Positions 34,522-44,548 of a DNA stretch of 64,000 nt are shown here, piece after piece. The DNA lies in the NCBI GenBank assembly GCA_022701365.1, contig JAKUHH010000032.1, positions 186,001-250,000 of the forward strand. Direction: 5' to 3'. The notes beneath the pieces were generated by a model. The model had not been told where the DNA came from and searched no databases. It was given only the letters and a program-made list of their open reading frames with translations. Both the position numbers and the translations under genes were made by a program. The DNA comes from Mycocentrospora acerina. Lineage: Eukaryota; Ascomycota; Dothideomycetes; Pleosporales. The first letter of the stretch is position 1. Every line of letters starts with the position of its first letter.

Positions 34522-37506
34522 CTATTGCACTGGCGTCTCACCAGTTGCTAATTCTTCAAAGATCCGACTTATTTCTGATGGTGACATCGACGTTGTAGGA
34601 CAGGGCGTGCCCAGAATGTCTTTTTTCCCTTGATGGATCTTTCCCGTGGCTCCTTTTCGAACGCTATCTCTCGCACTTTTGTAAACCCCTTGTGCGGGAT
34701 ATGCAAATAAACCAAACATTGCTGTATTTTTGATGAGTCACGGTTAATCTCGAGGAGAGGCAAAGTCGCAGAATACTTACCGCTCCCAGGTTTCATAATC
34801 ATGTTCATGGAACCCTTGCCTACTCCTTTCACAAAGCCCTTGGCGCCTTCCTCCTTTGCACCTTTATATGGTTTGGTAACAATGTCTGTGATACCTTCGT
34901 AGAACCCTAAACCAAAATTCTATTTTCGTGAGCAATTACCAGCACAATAACATTTAGGTGAGTACAATGTACCTTTCCGGCTACGGCACCCCCGCTCTTC
35001 CAGTCCGTGACCTTCCCATTGTCCTTTATCTCCTCTCCGTATAGTTTTGGAGCATTCCTGAGACCTTCTGTTAGTGCCAGTGGAAAGTCAACAAGGGTGC
35101 CTTTCACGAGGGTTGTGCCCATAGTTGTAAACCCTTTGCCTACCGCTCCGGTTGCTGCTAGGCTGGCGGAACCGCTGCTGCTTCCAGTATTTTTTGCGCG
35201 CTTGAATTCCTTAAATGGATCGATAAATGTACCACCCAGAGCCGATGTGAAGTCAGTCATAATTCCTAGAGTGGCGAAAGCACCCGAAGAGATAGGTTCC
35301 CACGACTTGTTCTCAATATAATACGTCTTCGTTTGGTAGCTAGAATGTGAATGTAAGCTTACGTTTGGAGACAGGGGCTAACTGAGTAGCTAGATCGTCA
35401 GGCTAACAACTCACAGTTCAACGTCGGAAATTTTCAATCTTTTCTCCTCCAAAAGACTCTTCAATGCCACATTGGACAACTTGATTTTTTTCTTCGTTCG
35501 TTTGGAAGGAGAATAAGTCCATTGGGCAGCAAGATTTGGTACTATGTCGCACATGAGGTTCAATGGTAGAACATGCCGATGAAACGAATCTACTGCTGTA
35601 GCCACACCATTTTCATGGCGCATCTGATCTGAGATTCTTTGAGCAGCATCCTGAGCCTGGGATGTTAAACAATATTCGATCGCATGAGCCAGGTTCTCAC
35701 TGTCCAAACTTCTGTGTGGTATAGGCGCCGGGCCTGCGCCCTTTTCGGCTACAATCCCCCCCCAAAAAGGTTGGCTTGAATTTGCGTTAGCTATGGTCCA
35801 CGTTCCTCTATTAGTTTTCAAATATTGGAACTTACTCGCCAAAAAAGGGAACAATGACTGTCGGTCTAGCATTGTACAGTCCACAGGCAGTTGTCCCTGC
35901 ACCACCATGATGAACGACAGCGGCAACCCGCTTGAAAAGCCATTCTAGCAACCTGTTAGCAATATTTTCATTAGATTTATTCGAATAACAAACCATGCGG
36001 ACAATCGCCCAGATAGAATACGTCTTTTGTACTCGGATCATTTCCACCCAATTTACTCCAGCCTCGTGAAATGATGACTCGAACCCTAGCGGCTCTGCAT
36101 GCTTGGATAAGAATCTCTGTCATCTTCTTCGCATCTTCAAGAACAATACTTCCAAACCCTATATACACAGGTTTGGGGTGTATGGCTAAGAATTGAGCGA
36201 GATCATCTGGCGGTACATACGCGGGCTCTTCACGCATGAAGAACCCACAAATATCTGATGCATCGTTAGCCTAGCATTTCGATCTTGCCAAGAGGTTGAT
36301 TTCTTTGTACCAATGTTTGCACCCCAATCTCTTGGTTTTGCCACCATTGCAGGAGACCAGCAATATGTATGTGGAATCTTTAAATAGGTCGCGAGGTCCG
36401 GCCCTACCAACGCAGGTACAGGTTCGAGGTCCAATTCCTTTACACGCCATCGGTTGATAACATCGCCTAATCTAATCCAGTTTTAGCATTTCTCTCTATA
36501 TAAAACAATTACCTGATTGAAAAACTTTCGATTCTAACGAGAATGAGATTTGCCTTACCCTTGCCACGTCATCAGATCTACTATCCCATAGCTGAGATAA
36601 TTTGCAGCTGAATCGCCGACTCCTTGAGCATTTGTGTTCGCAAGTGGGTGTGGAAATGCACGAGTTGCTGTCCATGGCATCGTGAACATTATATGCACCG
36701 GAACACTTAAGGCCTGGCCTAGATGGACGTGTGCGAAGGAAGGTGGATTGGCAATAATAGCATCGGCAATAAAGGCGGTATGAGAAATTGGGTCAGGGGA
36801 GATGCAGGAGGCCCAAAAACCGCTCAGCATCTCAGCAATCATACGTCGCTTGCGTGGTATATCCCCTCCTTTCAAGGACTCAAGAGACGGAAGAAGGCCA
36901 GGACTTCGAACCATGTACTGCGCGATTTGTCAATGCGGTACACAGAGCGACTAAAGATAGGAGAGTATTTACAGACATCAGGTCCTCTGGATCACCACCA
37001 ATGGGATAGAATTCCAGGCCTGATGATTGTACAAAGTTGCTGAAGACATCATGCGTCGCTAATCTTACGCGATGTCCGTATTTCTTTAGGGCGTTCCCAA
37101 GTGCGATGAAAGGTTGTACGTCTCCCCTACTTCCAACGACGTGTATGACAATATTTAGTGATGGACATTTCACACCCAGAGGTAAATGAGGCGCCTCTTC
37201 GGTCGTCGGAGGGAATGGAGGCAGCAGCTCGTCGACCTTTGCAGGCACGGATGATGCAAAGTTTATGTTGAGTGTTCCATCCGCTGCACCACTGAATCAG
37301 CGCAGATCCCGGTTATAGTGTGAGTGTGGAGAAATGGCGGAAGCAATACCATTGATGGTGGAAGAGGTCGCGAGCAAGTCGCCAGAGGAGTTAAGCTGAT
37401 ACGGTGGAGGTGCGTCAGGCTCATTATCAAAATCGCTTCCTGTCAAGTTGCTGTCTCTAAGTTTTGCATGCGCAGGACCATCTTTTTCGGAAGCAGACGA
37501 TGTCAT
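34522..37506 (-). CDS. Sterol-glucosyltransferase-like UDP-glycosyltransferase (GT28/UGT80 type)
   Basis: Ten exons (37350-37506, 36973-37283, 36559-36917, 36311-36471, 35994-36254, 35836-35944, 35415-35774, 34973-35339, 34781-34919, 34522-34721) sum to 2424 nt, 807 residues. The N-terminal sugar-acceptor half starts NIVIHVVGSRGDVQPFIALGNAL, the GT28 opening. The donor half has KPVYIGFGSIV and the UDP-sugar motif VVHHGGAGTTACGLYNARPTVIVPFFGDQPFWG, as in sterol 3-beta-glucosyltransferases. The last about 250 residues (GFYEGITDIVTKPYKGAKEEG.. GFVKGVGKG) resemble the lipid-handling C-terminus of VPS13-like proteins. Unlike Atg26 it has no GRAM or PH domain, only a Pro-rich leader (PDAPPPYQL). 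It probably glucosylates a sterol or similar lipid; the acceptor is not shown by sequence. Confidence 0.88.
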
Positions 37507-38713
37507 GATGCTTGAAAATTGAATTGTGATGGAGAATATCGTCAAGTGGTGAGGCGTAGTCGATTTAAGTATTTCATAAGCTTCAGCCTAGTGACAGGGA
37601 ACAGCTCTTACTAAGTTTCTGTAGGAGCTTGGTATTGGACAACATGAATTTGGTTACCTTTCGCGAAGAGAGGACTACTGCAATCGCAATGCGCTACTTT
37701 CACGATCCAATCATAGCTTTGCGCCACACGGTAGTGCGGAGTAACTAATTGCGTATCGGAGATGATCACACGAGTACGAGTACGTTAAAGACCGTCACAT
37801 TAGCTATGCAGAATAGTCCAGAGGCAAAAAACGCACTTGTACTGATAATGAATGTTGATTCAGAAACGGCTTGACTTCTGGCACGGACGGAGCCACACAG
37901 CTATGACGACAGTCGCGATTTTATGCGTGGTTTAAATGGCACCAGCGCATGTGTAGCATCACAAGCCTTCACCATGTTTTCAATCTCCGGCTACTTTGGA
38001 TAACAACTGTCTTGCTGAGGCATATCCATCGGACTAAGAAGATCGAGCTATTGTCACTGTATAGGGCATGAACATATCATGTATGTAAATGCAGTATGGG
38101 TGTTCTGTGTCGCAAAGCTTACCGAACAAGCGCAACCGCTTCCTTGAGCTAAATTTTTTTAATTCACGCAGCCTCATAGTGTGGCGCAGCGTAAATTCGG
38201 TAACTCGACTTCAACCAAGAGGGCCTAAGCTGAGGCATAACAGCACACATCATAATTTCTCCACCCTTTCATCGTTTCTGATTAAAACGTGCGTTTCTGT
38301 AATTTTTGTCAAGAGAGTCTCATATTTCGGCTTCCAGATCATAATAAGCTAGACCAGCAATTGAACTAGGAATGAGTTTCAACAGAGATTTGCTTTGAAC
38401 ATCGTCCCCGTCGCCGCACTTATGGAAGCCGTCTTGAGACAATTCTTGGGAGAGAGGGGTTTCGCTCGTTGAAGGATAGGACTTTGTCCATCTGGCCATC
38501 GGAGCAAGACTATTTTTCGAATTACAGGAAATCAAGAACCTAAGAGAGAACCATTGATGCATGTACACAGTTGTCACATTTGCATGCAGACGAGCAACTC
38601 GTAACTGAAATAGATCATAAAAAAGTACTATGAAGGATAGAGTGGGTGAATAAACAGAGTGATTGGTGGATTAAGCTACTCAGAAAATACACCGCACGTT
38701 CGTACATTTCTGA
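37507..38713. other. Intergenic, nothing recognised
   Basis: About 1.2 kb: promoter of the glycosyltransferase and 3' flank of the kinase. Small frames only. Confidence 0.5.
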
Positions 38714-41700
38714 CTATGTGCTCAAAGCGGCACTGCTTGGCTGCGGCGAAGAGTTTCTCGTAGAAGTAATGCAAAGCTCGAGCTCTGGTAAAGAGAAATG
38801 TGGTCTGCGGTAAGAATAACCCATAAATGCACCTTTCTTACGAATTTCGAGGACGATGCGTCCGACATGAGGATCACGCAGCAGTTTGTCGCGTGGTCTT
38901 TTCTTCTCATTCTTCTGACGCTTCATCTTCTGCATGGTGTGACACAGCTTTTTGTAGGTTGATTGAGATAGACGACGTGTCGTAGAACTCGAGTCAGATC
39001 TGAGCGTCGCTTCTGCTTCCTTAAGCAAGACTTCTGCAGCCTCTCGTTTCGTGGCATCGCAGCTAGATGAATCAAGATTATCTGTTTCGCTCATAATCTC
39101 TGCCTCATCGTCAAAGTATTTTGTGATAAGCTGTCCAGTTTTCACGCTTGGTACGAATGGTGGCCGTGTCATGTGTAAAGTGTTCCACTGAACGTGACGG
39201 AAAAAGGTATGTGCTTTAATATCCTCTGCGTCATTCGGGAATACCATGTGAGCTGTAATATTGGAGTTCTGCACAATTCGAGTTCCTGTTGCTCTATCGT
39301 TAAGGATCCAATCGTTTTGCCGGTACCGCCTCGCGGAAAGCCGATCCTGTCTATCCCGGAGGAGCCGTGTCATTAGATCGATTGCGCTTCGTGTCACTGG
39401 CATCAAGGGGACCCGATCGACATCAGGACGAGCGTAACGCTGTTCTGGAGGAAACCTCAGGTACCTTCGATGATCCTACCATGGTGAGTGAAGATGCACC
39501 ATAATCACATTAGTGGCTTACAAGGATGCGTTGCTTGGTGGCTTGCCGATTATCGCAGAAGAAAGGAGTGAAACCGTAAAGACACTAGGGAATGTCAAAT
39601 TAATAAGCAACTTGGATAGCAGTTACGACTTACTTCGTACAATATGATACCAATGCTCCACTAGTCGCAACGGCCATCGTAGTTTTCGCCTCTAATGACC
39701 TCTGGTGCCATGTACTGACTTGTTCCCACCACGCTCTTCGCGAATTTTCGCCTTTTTGTACAATTCAAACTATCGATCATGGCGCCACCGAATCGTTCCA
39801 GGTTGACTTCGTAGCGATTGCAAAAATTGGTTTGATCGTGTGTGGGACCAAGAGACCTCCGAGCATCCCGCCGTTCTTTCTCCTCGTTCAGATCCTGTTG
39901 ATCACCTTGAACACTTATTTTCAGATTGTTTAGCATACTGTACCGCTTTTGATTATGGTAGGATTGATCATGGCTCCAGTGGCCATCGAAAGCTAGGCCA
40001 AAGTCGGATATCTTGAGATGACCAGCAGCGGTGATGAGAAAGTTGTCGGGTTTGATGTCGCGATGAATCCAGTTCATTTTGTGTGCCTCTTCAATGCACA
40101 AAATCATCTCAGCGATATACCATCTAGCCACATCTTCATCGAGGACGTCCTCGCGCAGGAGCAACCCTAAAAAGTCGCCTCCCATCATGTATTCCATGAC
40201 AAGATACAAGTTGTTATTGTCTTGAAAAGCATTCACAAGCGGTACTACCCATTGCGAGTTCTCCGAGGCTACCAAAAAATCTCTTTCGGCCCGCAAATGT
40301 CCCTCCTGACTGTTGCGCAGCATATGTGATTTCCGAATGACCTTCATGGCGAAAACCTGCTTTGTCTTCCGAGCCGGAAGTGGCGTTATCTTTTCGAGTT
40401 TTTTTATCGAGCTATTCAAACATTCTGTCCCGTTATCATCACTGCTAATCAAGTTGTTGTCATGATCGCTCTTCTCGCGTACAAGTCGGACAACACCAAA
40501 GCTGCCCTTGCCCAGTACCCTCATAATGTCATAGTTTGAGATATGCGCACTCTTCATATTCTGACGCGCAAGTGTTTTGGATTTCATGACGCGTACTCGA
40601 CGAAGATGGCGACTTTCGTCAACATACCAGTCATGCCTTTTTTGTAATCGTTGATTATTTTCCAATGCCATGACAGTGAGCTTATGCTCCATCCTACGTC
40701 GACGAATCGAACGTGGTGACACTTTGGTATTAAGAAGCTGATTGAAGTGAGACTCGAAAAATATCTTAGCTATAGCAGTACTTTCTACAGTAACGATGGT
40801 TGGAGTCGAAAGCCGTGGAGCGTCCTGACGGGGAAATATTAGCCAATCGGATTGTCGTGCCATTTGATCAATGGCGCATTCTTGCATTGCTGCAAAGGGG
40901 CCTTGAGATTTACCGAGATGCCCACGATGTATCATCTCAGCGGATACGGGCGCGCCTGAGGACACGAGGGAAGTAGATGCAGTGGATTGTCCGAGAGGTC
41001 CATTGCTGCTGCTCAAAATACTTGATGGTTGTGATGGCAGGGATAAAATGCTGATCATGGAAGTCTTCCGTGGATCTGGCTTATTCTGATCGTCGGAACA
41101 ACGGTCGAGGCCATTCACCAAAACAGTAGGTCTCGAGTTGAACTTCGGGCGATGAATTATGGTGGGATCTTGTAGAATTGCGTCTGATAATTCTCCAGTG
41201 AGCCACTGAGACATACCAGGGAAAGATCTACTGATGTGCAGAGCGTTTAGGCGTTGCTCTTTCGTTTTCATTATCGGTTCAGACTCTCCGTCAAAAAGGG
41301 CAGCGTTAGTCAGCTGGATTGTCGATGCTTCTTTCTCGTGAGAGACACTGTTTGGTAAGATGAGGGTGAGAGAAGTAGTACTAGGTTTTCGTAGGGTATG
41401 TTTGCTGGGGAATTCAGCCGCTTCTGCTCGTTGGGTACTATTCGATGCGCTCGAATATTGGTCGATACTGGTGTTTACGCCAGCACCTAAATTCGCAATG
41501 GAGCCTAGATGTATTGTCAGCAACGAGCAACCATAGCAGCCTTTAAGGGCGTCTTATTAGAACGATTTTGACTGCGAAAATCGTGCTCATATGTCTTCAG
41601 AATAACAAGGATTCCTCCAGGCTATGAGACCATCCCAGCATACCTTTACCGCCACGAAAGACGGAGAAGATCTTGACACTTCCACGACGAAAATTGGTCA

Positions 41701-41860
41701 AGGTTCGACTAGCCGGAGTCGTAATACGTGCATGAGGAAGCTTCTCGTCAATGTGCCCCTCGCCGGGTTGCGCAATAAGACGAACTTTGCCCGTTCCTTG
41801 AGAAGACAGCAAAGGCCTTTCGATGTCCTTGCGCTTGCGCGTGGTAACGAGAGACACCAT
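38714..41860 (-). CDS. PUK1: AGC-type protein kinase with one in-frame TAG (PUK1-like, probable A-to-I-edited stop)
   Basis: Four exons (41644-41860, 39634-41504, 39522-39584, 38714-39475) sum to 2913 nt: 970 residues if one in-frame TAG at 39661-39663 (codon 687) is read as an amino acid. Kinase motifs: VLGKGSFGVVRLV (about 403), AMK lysine (about 461), HRDIKPDN (about 553), DFG (about 573), then a long insert, GTSQYMAPEVI, and YDGRCD-stop-WSIGIILYE. After the stop the gene stays perfect: two more introns, CLYGFTPFFCDNRQATKQRIL and a 254-codon last exon with LMTRLLRDRQDRLSARRYRQNDW. AGC kinases have Trp at the stop (DWWSLG). Fusarium PUK1 kinase carries UAG UAG here, edited to UGG UGG in sexual tissue. 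Read literally, the stop removes the kinase C-lobe. Orthology to PUK1 is inferred from this shared site. Confidence 0.85.
39649..39674 (-). promoter_or_regulatory. Predicted RNA hairpin presenting the TAG in its loop
   Basis: In the mRNA, GCCGUUGC and GCAUUGGU can form an 8-pair stem (one U-U mismatch, two G-U pairs) closed by the 10-base loop GACUAGUGGA. The stop's A, complementary to position 39662, is the fifth loop base, with U before and G after it. Known fungal A-to-I sites favour a 5' U and hairpin loops. The stem was paired by hand; no energy was calculated. Confidence 0.5.
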
Positions 41861-42555
41861 CTTGGAAGCTTGGGAGGTAACTGATGCTGTTGGCAATACT
41901 TTTAATCTGGATAAGAATGCGGCTTTGGTACCACGGAACTGCAAGAACGGTAATGCATAAATATAGAGAAGTAAGAGTCGCGGTGCCTCATTTTCAAGTA
42001 AGGAATACTAATGCTGCAGTCGCCCACCAGAGCGCGCATGAAAGAACGTTTGTGTGCGTGCAAGCGGAAGGAACAACGCCGTGATCTCGACAGACACGGC
42101 CAGCCATAAAGGACTGACTGTCCCCAGGTACGTTACAAGCAGTACTATGAATATTACATATTTCGAGGCATTGGGGCTGCTCAAAGTTTCGGTGCTATAA
42201 TCTAAGCGCTGAGAACCAGCAGTGCGATAGTTTGACTGCTTTTTCTTCGCATTTTCAAAACGTCGGGGGAGATATGAATCTACAAGGAGAGAGATCTGTT
42301 AGCGATTAGTAAAGGGGAAACCGTGATGAAAAGTGATCGTGGTATCATAGTTGGTGCGGCATTGAGCAAACACTTAGAAGCCCCAATGACAGCACCCCCA
42401 TTAGACAAGGGCCATCCCGGAAATACCGCTTCTCCAACCGGGCAACATCGGAAGTGCCAACGCATCTCGTGATGTGCATCTTGTGTTCGACCTGACCGCA
42501 TGATCCAGGTGCGTGCCGATGATTCGACGGCTGTATGGTGACTTGGCTTGTCGCC
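41861..42555. other. Kinase upstream region
   Basis: Promoter side of the kinase. The frames here lack motifs. A possible second exon of the small ORF at 42556-42717 could lie near 42060-42290, but I could not support it. Confidence 0.45.
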
Positions 42556-42717
42556 TTACTGACCGCTTGCCTCAGAAGCTGTTGATGCTTGCGTCTTTGA
42601 CTCCTCTGCTACACTTTGTCCAAACTTGTACCCACGCTTCACACCTGGGAAGGTGTTGATATTGAGGTGCATCAGCTTCACCCCGCCTTCCGTTTGTGGC
42701 GTCTTATCGTAGTGCAT
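42556..42717 (-). CDS. Possible small protein, 53 residues
   Basis: A short ATG-to-TAA frame encoding a basic N-terminal half (GGVKLMHLNINTFPGVKRGY) and a Ser/Ala-rich end. It has a plausible start and a composition unlike its neighbours, but I do not recognise it. A GTCAGT donor lies just before the stop and could extend it into a downstream exon. It may be a small real gene or chance; confidence is low. Confidence 0.3.
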   Translation of the reverse strand: MHYDKTPQTEGGVKLMHLNINTFPGVKRGYKFGQSVAEESKTQASTASEASGQ

Positions 42718-43161
42718 AGCTAGCGTGGAAGTATCGCGTCACCTGCTACTACAACCACACCATCTCAAAACACGATCCTCGAGGCGGAGGGTAATCGCTC
42801 TCCGCGCGGGCATTTGGAATAGAGTCATCTTACATGTCGAGGCGGCTCTTGCGCTCCAGGCAAGTAACCTTGAGCTAGCTTTGAGCTACTGCGAAGAAAC
42901 TATATTCAGTGGGAGCCTGCGAGCTTCCTGAAGATTGACATATCACGAGCAACCCAGTTGTTGCACTGTGTCACGTTCCCTACTAGTTTCACACTTCCTG
43001 ACTGTGGAATCAATAATACTGGCATCATTTTGACTAAAGTAACGCATCGACCTTGCATCATTCTACCTTCTCTCGACACCAACGCCTCGTCATCTCACAC
43101 GATAAACGAACGCAACACATATTGGTATACCCTCCAAAAAACCATAAGAACTCGCACTACC
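42718..43161. other. Upstream region of the yippee gene
   Basis: About 440 bases. The yippee frame stays open upstream to 42958, but that part looks like 5' UTR: it has no conserved motif and MAPTPSF at 43162 is the natural start. Confidence 0.5.
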
Positions 43162-43824
43162 ATGGCTCCAACACCTTCTTTCCCCCTCTACCTCCTTCCC
43201 GCACCTTTCCGCCGGCGTCTTTCGTCCACCTCCTCCCTCACCACCTCCCCGTCCTCCTCCCCACCCACACCCACGCACTTCCTTGCCAGCCACCCAACCA
43301 CCCACCTGCAATGCCAAAAGTGCCTCACAGACCTAATCCCCACCTCATGCATAATCTCCAAAGGTTTTACCGGCCGCCACGGACGCGCCTACCTTGTCTC
43401 CCCCCCGGCGTCCAGATCGTACAGCGGCTGGAAAGCAGGCGACATTCCCAACACTCTTACGCACAAATCCGTCTCTCGCCAACTTGTTACAGGCGCGCAT
43501 ATAGTCTCAGATATAAGCTGTATGCGCTGTGGCAGCGTGTTAGGCTGGAAGTACGTCGACACTGCCGAGGACACGCAAAAGTACAAGGTTGGGAAATTCA
43601 TACTCGAGACGGGCAGAATTATCAAGCATACCCTTGATGATGATGACGATGACGTGGGTTTTGCTAGTGCCGAGAGGGGGAGAAGTAGGCACACTCAAGA
43701 GGAAGAGGTAGAGTTTGATTCGCAAGATGAAGACGAATGCGAAGATTTATTTAGCGGAATATGGACACCGAAACTTGCCAGCGTACGGAGAAAGAGGAAA
43801 CTGAGGGGGTTTGCACAATCTTGA
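43162..43824 (+). CDS. Yippee-domain zinc-binding protein
   Basis: Single exon, 220 residues from ATG at 43162. A Pro/Ser/Thr-rich leader is followed by the yippee/Mis18-like zinc fold: LQCQKCLTDLIPTSCIIS (first CxxC), GFTGRHGRAYLVS, VTGAHIVSDISCMRCGSVLGWKYV (second CxxC) and KYKVGKFILETGRI. The tail is acidic (DDDDDDVG, EEEVEFDSQDEDECED) and ends in a basic patch RRKRKLRG. Yippee proteins are conserved across eukaryotes, and several are nuclear or centrosomal; the fungal role is unclear. The Pro-rich, Ser-rich leader is unusual compared with short animal YPEL proteins but common in ascomycete versions. Confidence 0.88.
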   Translation: MAPTPSFPLYLLPAPFRRRLSSTSSLTTSPSSSPPTPTHFLASHPTTHLQCQKCLTDLIPTSCIISKGFTGRHGRAYLVSPPASRSYSGWKAGDIPNTLTHKSVSRQLVTGAHIVSDISCMRCGSVLGWKYVDTAEDTQKYKVGKFILETGRIIKHTLDDDDDDVGFASAERGRSRHTQEEEVEFDSQDEDECEDLFSGIWTPKLASVRRKRKLRGFAQS

Positions 43825-44548
43825 GTCTTTCCGAGCATCATCGGCATCAACGCCATTATCACCCGGTTAAGGGTATCATTTACAACACATTGCATGAGCC
43901 TTTCAACAAGATTTATTTATCTGGCGCTTTGTTTTGTTGTCTTTTGCTTTGCATTGCTTTAGAAATGGCACATCCCATAGGAATACACATGGCACGCGAC
44001 GTAGAACAGATGTACAGACGTGAACAGATACCCCACAACCTACGACTCGTTTTTAATTTAGACAAATTACGTTCTTTATCACCGCCTTGTTTTCTCTTGC
44101 GTTTCACTTACTTGATATTCCACCACTTGTATGAATCTCGCATATTGCAAACAACTCAAAAGTACATGGTCGATAAATAAATGTCAAGAGGATTTCAAAT
44201 TTATATTACAATTATTCGATTGAAATTTAAACTGGTTGAATTTTAAACCTTGAAAAGTGAAATTTATCACAGCGGCCAAGAAATAAACGCTATAATGAAG
44301 GTTTGCACTTTAAATTGTGCGAGAGTTTTGTCGATGAATGCCATATAAATTATGTTAATTTCACAAGTATCGGTCTTCTACACTTTTACAGAAGGCTCCC
44401 TTATGCTCCATGATTTAGACACAAGGAGACTTATGAGGGTCTAGTATTCTACAAAATAACAACGTCTATACTTACTTTTACAACATTTTTTATCTTTTCT
44501 AGACCTTTTTTCATCATCCGCATACTTGCTCTTCACTCGACGATCCAC
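43825..44548. other. Convergent AT-rich 3' spacer
   Basis: Between the 3' ends of the yippee gene and LTN1; AT-rich, with no gene recognised. Confidence 0.5.

Noticed and set aside
39661..39663. Kinase TAG as a simple pseudogene stop
   Set aside because: Not excluded, but disfavoured: no other lesion in nearly 3 kb of coding sequence, and the stop falls exactly at the known editing codon of PUK1 kinases.
39661..39663. Stop-codon readthrough or selenocysteine-like recoding at the kinase TAG
   Set aside because: The downstream bases do not show a recognised readthrough context, TAG is not a selenocysteine codon, and the Trp expected here is what A-to-I editing would give.
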